Assembly (NCBI GenBank): GCA_002751075.1
Contig: NAOQ01000923.1
Coordinates: forward strand, 10,436 to 21,802
DNA length: 11,367 nt
DNA from: Ichthyophonus hoferi
Taxonomy: Eukaryota; Opisthokonta; Ichthyosporea; Ichthyophonida; Ichthyophonidae
Reading direction: 5' to 3'
Positions 1 through 8,577 of the stretch are shown here, in pieces. The position numbers were made by a program, and so were the translations under genes. Each line of letters begins with the position of its first letter. Position 1 is the first letter of the stretch. The notes under the pieces are model-generated. The model saw only the letters and a program-made list of their open reading frames with translations, ran no database searches and was not told where the DNA came from.

Positions 1-151
1 TTCTTATCATACCACCTGATCATTTTTAATACATTATGTTCACACGTATTCATTGGTGTATCTTATACATTTAATAAGCAGCCTAACCTACCAAAGAGAT
101 AGGGTAATTAAGTTTGATAGTTTTAACTATTACTAATATATATCCTTACAG

Positions 152-3100
152 CTAAAACACGAACACTGGAGGAGATAGAGGAGGAGATGAGAATAATAAT
201 AGAAAAGAAAGAGAGAATGGAGGATGAAAAGAAAAAGCTTATTCAGGAGGTATGTACACCCATGTATATGTAGATATGTATTATAGGTACTGACATTTTG
301 TATTTAAGTATTAACCTTATTATTACAACTATTATTACTATCACTATTACCATTACTATTACTATTACTATTACTATAACTATATAAAAATATTCTATAA
401 TTAAATACTATTTATTATCTCTCTCCCTGTATTCCTGTGTACTGTCATTATTCCTATCATCTATTACATCCCTTTAAGCATATCGATGCATGTCCTCTCC
501 CCTTTTAACTATTCTCTCTAACAAACCCGCCTATCTAAATATACATACATACACTACAGAATAAAGAGAAGATATTCAAACTTGAGGGGAATGTTGCCAA
601 TCTTAACAGTGCAAACGACCAATTAAGAGGTAGAGTACAAGGCCAATCTTTTTATCTCTGACTTGTCTATGCTTAGTTATTTGTCATATTGTTTTGATTA
701 ATATTATTAGTATTGTTATTATTATTACTATTACTATTATTACAATAATTATTAACCTAAGCTAGGTTTTTAATTATTTAAAGGATGCCAGAGAACGGGT
801 AATTAGTAAAGCTTATATTAAAGATATAAACACGGTTATTACTATTATAAGATATCCTGTATATATGTATATTGTCCTTACTTTCAAAATCGAGATGCCA
901 TATTTGTTATTTCTATTTATAGCATGCATGTATGTATGTATGTATGCAGGAATATGTGAATATATGTATGTATGTGTGTATATACATACGTATATACAAT
1001 ATGCATTAAACTCGACAAATGCCCAGGATACTCACACCTTTACACCAATCAGACCTAATCCATGGTAGAGGGTGTGATTTGGGACAAATGGAAATAGACC
1101 TTGCTAAGACAGAAGCGGCAGGCTTGGAGAAATCATGGAATATCAAGGAGGTATGTAGATATATCCATAGAAATAAGGATAGCTTATTATTATTATTATT
1201 GCGTTTATGTGGTTTTATGTCTATAATACTTGCTATATTACATGGTTTTGTAACAAGTAGATTTGTTCTCGTTTTTTCATTTTCATTTTTGACTGTGGTT
1301 ATGTATTTATATTGACTGAACCATCATCTGACATTAATTATTAAAGCAAAACGATGTAGATAAAATTTATTTCATTTTAACATGGTTTTTAAAATTTTAA
1401 ACCAACTAACAACTAATCAAACTGCAGTATCTCGAGAAGTCAACAGCAACACTTTCCCAGGCCGCCGGAGAAATTGATGCTGAATCATTGCTACCTACAA
1501 TTGATCCTAATGAAGGTATTGTATTTGTTTATATTTAATTAAATCTTATAATGAATGGGGTTTACTTTTTATATATATATGGATAATATAGGTTATTATG
1601 TGTTAATATTGATTAAAATAATACATTATTAGTAAAGCAATATATTGTCCTAGGTTGAATGTATGTATGTATGTATGTATGTGTGCTCTCTTAATATCTT
1701 CCATTGCTATTTCAATACAAAACTGTAACCATATCGTGTTTGTATATTCACAGTATAATATAGTATAGTATATTATAATATCACATTTTATAGCAGAACA
1801 ATAGTTAAAGTAAGACAGCATACATACAGCCCGTAGCCTTTCTCTCTCTCTCTTTCCCTCTTTATACATATATACCTATCTATCTGCATATAATCATTGG
1901 CGTTATAGAGGCGCTAAAAAAAAACTATATACACCTGCTAACCCCTTTTTCTCTCCCTCCTTTCTCCTTTTCCTTCCCTCTTTCTTTCCTTTTCTTACCC
2001 TTTCCCTATATATGTATATATCTATAGACGATATAGAAGCCCTCAAGAACAACCTAGAGGCACAGGAACAGCTCCTCAAACGATATGAGGAAACCCTAGA
2101 GAAAAAGAGGTCGGAGTTTGCTAAACACAAAGCAGAGGAGGCTAAAAGGATTGAAGGTAACTGTATTATAGCTACCATCTCTCTCTCTCTCTCTCCCTCT
2201 CTCTCTCTCCCTTTCCCTTTTTTTCTTTTTCTCTTTCTCTTTCTCTCTTTCTCTTCCCCTCTTTCTATATATATCTTTACACCTTCAATATCTCAACTAT
2301 CCTATCTATCTCATCCTCACTCGGAGTTTTCCTGCTTAGTATATGTATGTATTTATACATATGTATATATTATGTGCATAAACAATAAACAAGCAGGCAG
2401 CTCTTTAGGACGTATGATAGTGATATATGTAGTACTATACATAGACTAACCAGTATCCACTTTCAGACCTTAACCGATCTGTAGCCGACTATCTAGGGGA
2501 GGAGCAGGCAAATGCTGATGTACGTAGACGCATTGTTGCTCTATTGTTTTGTTTTTCACTTCTATATTCTTATATATGTAACCATATTTATATAACTATT
2601 TCTTCACCTATCTATCTATCTCTCTTTCTTTCTACCCTATCTACCTACAAAGTATTCTCTCTATCTACTCTATTCTAAGTATGTTCATTTTACCAATTTC
2701 TTCTTCCTTCTTAATTTACTTCTTATATTTAATATCATGTTTATGTTTATAAAAGATACATTTTACCTGTTTACACCTACTCTCTCTACCAATGGAATCC
2801 GTGCTCTTAGTATCACATGTACCCATAATATTTTGGAAGTTAAATTTTAAAATGCGCAATCGCTCCGGTGCATTATTGATAAGGCATGCATACCAATAAT
2901 ATTTTTAATTTTTAATTGTCAAGTATTTTATTCTATCGGTATTAAGACTCTTTTATATACTTACATATATATTTTTTTACAGGATGCGATGGCTAATATT
3001 AAACACCTATTGGAGCTAATGATTGACAAGTGTAAGAAACAAGTAAGTTTTTCCATTGGATAAATATTTATATTTATAATGTCAATTTTTATTGTTAATA

Positions 3101-3702
3101 ATATTTTAGTAGTTAATACATTCATATATATATATATATATATATTATTTTTTATCCGCATCATATATATAAGGCTAACCACTAAAGCGAGAAATTTACA
3201 GCCATGTTATAATATAACAACATGTACATTGACGGTTTGTAAGAGTTAAAATAAAAATTGTGATAATAATAACAGCAAGACCAATATTAAGTAGCTCGAC
3301 TCATCCACACTGACCACTTCTTGTTCTACAGACTCTTCAAGTCCATGCCTTGGAGATAACAATAGAAAAGAAAAATAACATTAACGTACGTATTTTTTTG
3401 TTGAAAAAAAAAAAAAAAAAACATTTCTCTATTCTCCCTGTATAAAATGTTTACTATTCTGTGCATTTCTTTAAACTATCTTCCTAGTATAGCTATATCA
3501 AAATATCATTTATTTTTTCTTTATTGAATATATGTAGATATAGATATAATATTTTTTAAAACTATCTAAACATACTCTAAATTGACCCTTTAATCTTGAT
3601 TAATCACAGGATCTCATGGCGGAAAAGATCAAGAAAATTGCGGAAGAATCTATAAAGCCTAAAGTGAGAGGCAGACTGAGAAGCAAAAAGTGGGTCCTAT
3701 AA
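152..3702 (+). CDS. Coiled-coil protein, last nine exons (5' part outside window)
   Basis: Exons as read: 152-249, 560-629, 1053-1150, 1428-1515, 2028-2156, 2467-2519, 2983-3042, 3332-3385 and 3610-3702 (stop TAA 3700-3702). Donors are GTATGT, GTAGAG, GTATGT, GTATTG, GTAACT, GTACGT, GTAAGT and GTACGT; each acceptor ends in AG, and all phases match, so 246 residues read through without a stop. The product is almost wholly charged alpha-helix (E/K/L/I-rich, beginning KTRTLEEIEEEMRIII), as expected for an extended coiled coil. One likely break lies in exon 4, around AESLLPTIDPNE. The tail is basic (KPKVRGRLRSKKWVL). No enzyme motif is present. I do not recognise the family with confidence. The stretch NIKHLLELMIDKCKKQ and the order of helices recall the C-terminal coiled coil of the kinetochore protein NDC80/HEC1, but this is a weak impression from memory; ciliary or centrosomal coiled-coil proteins are equally possible. 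The least certain border is the acceptor before 1053 (CAATCAG), chosen because it keeps phase; an AG at 1069-1070 would also keep phase with six fewer residues. Confidence 0.85.
317..381. repeat. ATT/ACT microsatellite in intron
   Basis: Imperfect trinucleotide run of ATT and ACT units in the intron between exons 1 and 2 of the coiled-coil gene. A second run of the same kind lies at 701-753 in the next intron. They have no coding role. Confidence 0.85.
701..753. repeat. ATT/ACT microsatellite in intron
   Basis: Interrupted ATT/ACT trinucleotide run in the intron between exons 2 and 3 of the coiled-coil gene. Confidence 0.8.
924..976. repeat. TATG tetranucleotide repeats
   Basis: Two blocks of (TATG)n, at 924-946 and about 962-976, separated by a short unrelated stretch. 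The long open frame through here is a by-product of the repeat. Confidence 0.8.
1658..1681. repeat. (ATGT)n microsatellite
   Basis: About six perfect ATGT/TATG units in the intron between exons 4 and 5 of the coiled-coil gene. Confidence 0.85.
1941..2007 (+). repeat. Pyrimidine tract before exon 5
   Basis: Nearly pure C/T stretch of about 65 bases ending about 20 bases before the acceptor at 2026-2027. It can act as an extended polypyrimidine tract for U2AF binding. A shorter CT run lies at 1839-1862. Confidence 0.7.
2177..2265 (+). repeat. CT-rich tract after exon 5
   Basis: About 90 bases of almost pure pyrimidine, starting with (CT)n and passing into CTTT units. It starts 21 bases after the donor of the 2028-2156 exon, so that exon has pyrimidine tracts on both sides. 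Confidence 0.8.
3125..3146. repeat. (TA)n dinucleotide run
   Basis: About eleven TA units in the intron between exons 7 and 8 of the coiled-coil gene. Confidence 0.85.
3404..3421. repeat. Poly(A) run of 18 bases
   Basis: Uninterrupted run of 18 A in the intron between exons 8 and 9. No target-site duplication or retrotransposed body is evident upstream, so it is listed as a homopolymer only. Confidence 0.8.
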
Positions 3703-3717
3703 TTCTCCGCTAATCCA

Positions 3718-3743
3718 ATTAAAATTTAATTTTAAATATTAAA
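3718..3743 (+). terminator. Candidate poly(A) signals (ATTAAA) for the coiled-coil gene
   Basis: Two ATTAAA hexamers, at 3718-3723 and 3738-3743, lie 16 and 36 bases after the stop codon. ATTAAA is the commonest variant of the AATAAA signal, but in such AT-rich DNA it also arises by chance, and no cleavage site can be seen. Confidence 0.3.
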
Positions 3744-3931
3744 TTGATTTTAATTGTGGTTTGTCGTGCAACCAATTCTTTCGCTCTGTTGTTTCAAAAA
3801 CTATTTTCCGGTCAACATTAGTAGAAAGAAGAGATGGTAGACAAGTAGGATGTAATTGTGTAAGCATAAACTCATACATTCGACCCATCTTCCTACAGAG
3901 TATCCTTCCGTGGATAAGCCGACTACATCCA
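3739..3931 (-). CDS. Possible 3'-terminal exon of an unknown minus-strand gene
   Basis: On the minus strand an acceptor of good shape (GATTGATATTTTAG, AG at 3933-3932) opens a frame of 63 residues ending in TAA at 3741-3739. The peptide begins GCSRLIHGRILC and ends ERKNWLHDKPQLKSI. The segment is less AT-rich than its surroundings and the codons look ordinary, which supports coding. If real, the gene converges tail-to-tail with the coiled-coil gene, with stop codons only 36 bases apart. Against it: the plus strand is also open here for 77 codons, a second minus frame is partly open, no upstream partner exon was found, and the family is not recognised. A decayed exon or a chance stop-poor patch is possible. 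Confidence 0.25.
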
Positions 3932-4170
3932 CTAAAATATCAATCACATCCTGTTCTACCATTCCAATGTAATGATATCATTAGCAGTAATTAACAGTCT
4001 GCCAATACTATATTGACGTGTACTGTACCTATGTACAATAGGTGTATTGAAGTTTTGTAAAATCTGGAATTTCTGCTAGCCTATTTTATCTTTACTTCTT
4101 TTAAAAAAATATTTGGTTGTTTATTTTATATCTTTTTATTGTACAGTATTGTTCTTGGTTATTTCTTTTT

Positions 4171-4217
4171 ATGGACCCGAGCCCCTTTATCCACCTAGAA
4201 ATCAGTGGCTCAAAGAG
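4171..4217 (+). CDS. Possible first coding exon (MDPSPFIHLEISGSK)
   Basis: An ATG at 4171 opens 15 codons plus two bases, encoding MDPSPFIHLEISGSK, and is followed by a donor-like GTAAAT at 4218. Codons are GC-richer than the surroundings. It ends in phase 2, which is the phase required by the exon starting at 8578, so it could be the start of that gene; the junction would read SGSKRYALKM. That would need a 4.4 kb intron, far longer than the other introns here. It may instead be a chance short frame. No family is recognised. Confidence 0.2.
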
Positions 4218-4730
4218 GTAAATTAGGAGAGATCATATCTCATTGGTTTATTGTTAATGAATGATAAAAACCCAGAACTGTAATTCAATAATGTATGATG
4301 ATAATGTGGAAACAATAGTGGTATGTTTGTAACATATCCATAAAAATATAGTTTTACATAGAAAATTATTTTTTTGTTTTAAATGCTTTCTTGCACTGAT
4401 AAGTGCTTATTTTATCATATATATTTGATAGCATTAAGTAGGGCTCTTTCTCTCCCAGCCCTATCTTGTCTATCTTTTTGGCTAAAACATGTCTAGTATG
4501 TTACGCTGATTTCTTAATTCATAAATAATTTATATTAGAATATCAAATATTTTTTATTTGCTTATATTCCCTATTAGTTATTATTAAGTATTATTTAACA
4601 AACACGTATGATAATAATGAGAATTATCTATTAAACCATTAAACCTACGTAGTAATGATTCAGATTGAGATTAACTCCCGTTTACCATATTAGATATAAA
4701 GTTTTATTTAAATACACAATCTCATCGCAT

Positions 4731-4836
4731 CACGTGTTTAGAATAATATAAATTAGCCACTATGAGGTTAAGACAAGGCCACTCGTTTTGTTTACATTAT
4801 AGTCCACCAGCTGATATGCGGCATTGTCATGGTAAC
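4731..4836. promoter_or_regulatory. Promoter-like patch with RFX X-box-like motif
   Basis: Within AT-rich DNA this patch contains CACGTG (E-box, 4731-4736), CAGCTG (4808-4813) and ATTGTCATGGTAAC (4823-4836). The last matches the imperfect palindromic X-box bound by RFX factors (RTNRCC...RGYAAC) at all but one defined position. In animals X-boxes often sit just upstream of ciliary genes. No transcription start, TATA box or confidently assigned gene start is visible on either side, so the target gene is unknown, and single motif matches occur by chance. Confidence 0.3.
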
Positions 4837-7217
4837 GGCTTAAGATACTGACAGGTGTTTCCTTGGTCTTTCCGAGTCTATTATGTATGATTGATTATAG
4901 AAATGTGATGGAAAAGAATAAATACATAGATAAATAACAAGAGATAAGGAAGAACAAAAGGAGAATGATAGATAGAAAAATAAAAAGGGGGAAGAGAGGA
5001 GAGAAAAGTATTTATACTCCTTATGTAACTAGAAGGTATATTTATTTCATGTTTTACCATTTTAACAATTTCATTGCCGTATTTCCTGGCATATACGCAG
5101 TTGTCAACCGTGGATGATAATTTAATGTACTAAGATCAATAGAAACAAACGTATTTTAATTTTTAAACTTCAATGAGAAACAGACTTGGACCTAGTGGCA
5201 CGGTTGTATAGGTTTACCATTGTGAACCCTAATGGAATGGTTTATTTCAAAATATCTTCTCATGCCAATCAATACAAGTAGATAAAGCCAATCTAGACTA
5301 GTTGGCTCATAATGGAGTGGGTGGGAGTAGGACGCTATTATTTGTCGGTTTCAATCTTAGTATTAAACATTTTACCCATGTTCAAGGTTGCAGCCGACTA
5401 TCATAATCAGGGAACTTGGGATAAAAAATGTATAGGCTTTATTCAATATCACTACAGGTTGAAGAGTCCTCAGTCTGTCTCTGACGGAACCGTTTTATAT
5501 TTTCTAAATATAGCATTTTATATATAGGATACCTGAAAAACCCAGACTGATTAATTGGAGAATTATAACTATAGTTCCTTTGCCTCGATTGTATATGTAG
5601 CTATATTTGACAATAATTTTAGCCTGTGCTATACTAAAGGCATAGTAGTAACTAAAAACCAAGATGATTAGAAGACTCTACTACGTTATATTTATATTAT
5701 GAAAGTTTTAACATAATATGTACATGTATGAATAATATCATAGGGCCCAATCTGATAATGTAATTATATTTGCAACTAAAGTGAACAAGAAAGAATACTT
5801 GTATTATAGATTGCTCATGTTAGTTACAATTATCATTTATATTTAAAATATTTGACTATGTTGGGGCTTTGTTTTATCTATCTTGCGTCAACTCCAGATT
5901 TTCTACCCATCAATTTTATGAAGAAAAAAAAAAAATCATTACAAGGCTATTTGTTTACCATTCATCCCAATAACAAAAATACTATTTTAGTAGTATATGT
6001 TTTTTGTTAAATTAATATCACACTTTACTAATTCAAAAATGTTAAACTCGGTATGTAGAACACGGTTTTTTAAATAGCCATGTCTTTTTTTAAGTGACCT
6101 AGCTATTCTTGAGATACGTTTAATTAAAAATCAATGAAGAAATTTTACCGAAAAATCAGTTGAATACAGAAGCTTTGGCACCTCTAGATTCGGATAATAT
6201 TTGGCAAATACAATTTACACAATACCTTATTCTAACATACGTATATTACTCTTATTACAGGACCATATCCTTGGCTATTCATAGCTGAGTAGCCAGGTTG
6301 AGGTAGAGCCTAGAGGTAAATAATTACAGCCAATACGTAGCCCCTTTAAATTTTAGCTGATTCCTCAGTAAAATCTAACCGAAGAATTCCAAAAAAGATT
6401 TGCAATATGTGATAATCTTGCAAATGACAGATCAGTTGACTAAAAAAACTGAAAATAAAATTTGACAGAACTGAAAAGGTATCCTGATTTTCTTTTTAAA
6501 AAAGGTAAAGCGATAATCCTTTGGAAAAGAAAAAAAAAGATTATTTGTTTTTGAACAAATAAATCTGTCCGGCCGATCACGCATCTCATCTAAAGGAACA
6601 GTCAAAATCAATCTACTTTGTAAATTAAGATCTTAATTATTAATAAATATGCATGAATTATTATACTGAATAATATAATTTCCAATTATTGGCATCATAA
6701 CAAAAATTGTGTGATTATTTTTTGGACTAGAATTTATATATTATTTTTTATATAAGATTATCACTCAAGGTGATATGAAAACTGTCTATAGTCATTTATA
6801 GGATCAGATCTACGCTAAATTATACAATTCATTATAAACCAATTAAAAATTTAATATAATTAATGATTATTTATTTTCATTGGATTAAATAAATACTGTC
6901 TAATAATATAATGTACACATTTTAAATGTGAGAATGTTAATAACATTCCGAACTTATAGCCAATCATGTCATTAATCACATATCGCATCAATAATATCAT
7001 GCCATATACGCATATATCTGGACATTTTTCAAGAATATTTTACTATATCTTACTATATTAATTTTGGTAGAGCAACCATGCCGCAGTGGCTCACCGCAAT
7101 CTTTATTTATTTACAGTATGATACAACTTAGTTTGTGTTTTATTTTGGTTCACTTGGTGGTATGAGAGCATCATAATATATCTAATTCTTAATTCTTCCT
7201 TTGGTTAAACATATTTA
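4837..7217. other. Gene-poor AT-rich stretch
   Basis: No supported exon, RNA gene or transposon was found. The only long frame (5312-5527, +) starts MEWVGVGRYYLS; it has no good donor and no recognisable domain and is not called. An acceptor-like CTCTTATTACAG ending at 6261 is followed by DNA with stops in all frames soon after, so no coding exon is supported. A small imperfect hairpin lies at 6538-6566. The rest is simple AT-rich sequence. Confidence 0.5.
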
Positions 7218-7427
7218 TTAATATACAAAAACAAAGATGACAAGTAGGTAAACAAACAAGAAAAAGCAGACGCGCATACAGAAAAACACAGAAAAAACGC
7301 CATTATGTCTTTGTCTGTGGCATCCATTGCAAGGAGAAAGGCGCTTAGCACAGTTCTTACATCCAAAAGTGCCCTGAGAGTCCTCCAGGAAAGTGTAGTC
7401 ATAAATATTTACCAGGGAGAGGATATA
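7218..7427 (-). CDS. Possible exon with a CxxC-x6-CxxC zinc-ribbon pattern
   Basis: A minus-strand frame open from 7427 to a TAA at 7220-7218 includes DYTFLEDSQGTFGCKNC followed by AKRLSPCNGCHRQRHNG. The four cysteines at 7361-7320 are spaced CxxC-x6-CxxC, a zinc-binding spacing seen, for example, in the C-terminal zinc ribbon of the GATOR2 subunit MIOS. The residues after this motif are F/V/C-rich and may be translated 3' untranslated DNA. AATAAA on the same strand (7219-7214) overlaps the stop, as a terminal exon might show. Possible acceptors are weak (AG at 7384-7383). No partner exon with matching phase was identified, and the opposite strand is also open (60 codons), so this could be a real last exon, a relic or chance. 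Confidence 0.3.
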   Translation of the reverse strand, partial: YILSLVNIYDYTFLEDSQGTFGCKNCAKRLSPCNGCHRQRHNGVFSVFFCMRVCFFLFVYLLVIFVFVY

Positions 7428-7680
7428 TTATTTAACATTTTCTGTAAATATGTGTGTGCTGTGTGTTTTTGGAAAACGGTATTATGATTATATTTTAAGC
7501 GTTGAGGGAAATCAAGTTGTGTTGTTGGCAAGCAACGTAATGTTATTACGCCTGTACATACTTTGCCCATACCTCCTAGCAGAAAAACCATGAGTACAAT
7601 ATAAAAAAAAAACAATGGTGTACAAACATATTAACATAACCAGAAAAACAGGTTTCTAACACTGCAGGATTACAGTATTT

Positions 7681-7713
7681 CCTCTCTTTACCTCTCTTTA
7701 CCTCTCTTTACCT
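7681..7713. repeat. Tandem 10-mer CCTCTCTTTA, 3.3 copies
   Basis: Three perfect copies of the ten-base unit CCTCTCTTTA followed by CCT. It lies just downstream (minus strand) of the 7726-7933 frame. Confidence 0.9.
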
Positions 7714-7725
7714 ATGCATTAACAG

Positions 7726-7933
7726 TTAGTAATTAGCCTCCCTAAACTCTTCAGACAGCAGAAGACAACAACAATTCACGTCTATTGTGTATTCAACTTT
7801 GTGGTAGCCCAATTCGCACCAGGCCCGAAGTAAGGTACGGTAGCCCTGGATACAGGACATGTTTACTGTATAATTGTTGAGTACGGCGTGGTTGATGTAT
7901 TTTTTTCCTTTCTTTACTCTTTCATATATTTCC
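7726..7933 (-). CDS. Possible exon of an unknown minus-strand gene
   Basis: After an acceptor-like AAAGCAG (AG at 7935-7934) the minus strand is open for 68 codons to TAA at 7728-7726. The peptide runs EIYERVKKGKKYINHAV, then LNNYTVNMSCIQGYRTLLRA, then WCELGYHKVEYTIDVNCCC and ends SEEFREANY. Codon composition is richer in G/C than the flanks and the residues look like a folded alpha/beta protein. No domain is recognised. The frame is also open further upstream to 7989, but that part is poly-lysine from an A-run and is probably not coding. Its phase does not join simply to the upstream island at 8085-8162, and it ends in a stop before the island at 7218-7427, so these pieces may be relics rather than one gene. 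Confidence 0.3.
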
Positions 7934-8084
7934 CTGCTTTTATTTGATTTTATCTCAATTATAGCGCCAGTTTTTTTTTTTTTTTGCAAAAATCATTACA
8001 CGCGATAACTCAATTGGCTGAAAATAAACGCATTTAAATATATTTATATTTCTTGGTGATATTGTATTAAGTTAATACATATAC

Positions 8085-8162
8085 ATAGACGAGATTATAA
8101 TTTGCTTCACACATCGATTGTAGCAATGCTTTATAGTTGAGCCAATTGTACTCTTTGTCCTT
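8085..8162 (-). CDS. Possible short exon (KDKEYNWLNYKALLQSM)
   Basis: A minus-strand acceptor (ATATATCTAG, AG at 8164-8163) is followed by 26 open codons reading KDKEYNWLNYKALLQSM then CEANYNLVY, and a donor-like GTATAT at 8084. The amino acids look like coding sequence rather than AT-rich noise. The upstream side is an AT octamer array, so no previous exon is visible nearby. Phase 0 at the donor does not fit the 7726-7933 acceptor. Unrecognised. Confidence 0.2.
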
Positions 8163-8202
8163 CTAGATATATTTTTATATATGTATAAAGAGTTAGTGTA
8201 AG

Positions 8203-8526
8203 AATATAATAACATAATAACATAATAATATAATAATATAATAATATAATGCTCTAGTAATATAATAATATAACCATATAGCAATATACTAATATAATCA
8301 TATGGTAATATAATAATAATATAATAATAATATAGTGATATAATAATGTGGCAACATAATATAAAAATATAAAAATATAATAATATAGTACCATAGTAAT
8401 ATATTAACATAATGGTATACTAGTATACTAGTATAATAGTACAATCGTGTAATAATATAATAATACAACAATATAACAATATGAAATATAATCTAGTATA
8501 ATAAAATATAACAATATAATAATATA
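8203..8526. repeat. Degenerate AT octamer array
   Basis: From about 8203 the sequence reads in steps of eight around AATATAAT, with variants such as AACATAAT, GCTCTAGT, AATATACT and CATATGGT. The register is clear to about 8320 and then loosens into AATAAT, AAAATAT and ACTAGTAT blocks. The period-8 structure gives an open frame rich in Tyr, Ile and Leu on the minus strand, which is not a gene. Confidence 0.75.
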
Positions 8527-8577
8527 CTTCGCCAGTATGTATATACTCTAACCATCCTCCATTTTTGATCCGACTAG

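Noticed and set aside
2012-2449. 145-codon plus-strand frame starting at an ATG before the 2028 exon
   Set aside because: Only 2028-2156 is exon; the frame then runs through a donor (GTAACT) into the CT-rich tract, giving Ser/Leu/Pro/Phe noise.
3404-3421. Poly(A) run as the tail of a retroposed SINE or LINE
   Set aside because: No element body, target-site duplication or RNA polymerase III promoter boxes were seen next to it.
5312-5527. 71-codon plus-strand frame MEWVGVGRYYLS
   Set aside because: It has no convincing donor, domain or partner exon; the slightly higher GC content alone is not enough.
6230-6330. Acceptor-like CTCTTATTACAG followed by GTAAAT, looking like an exon
   Set aside because: All three frames between the two signals contain stops; it could at most be a noncoding exon, for which there is no evidence.
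8072-8410. 112-codon minus-strand frame rich in Tyr, Ile and Leu
   Set aside because: It is generated by the AT octamer array; only its downstream end (8085-8162) looks like coding sequence, and that is listed separately.
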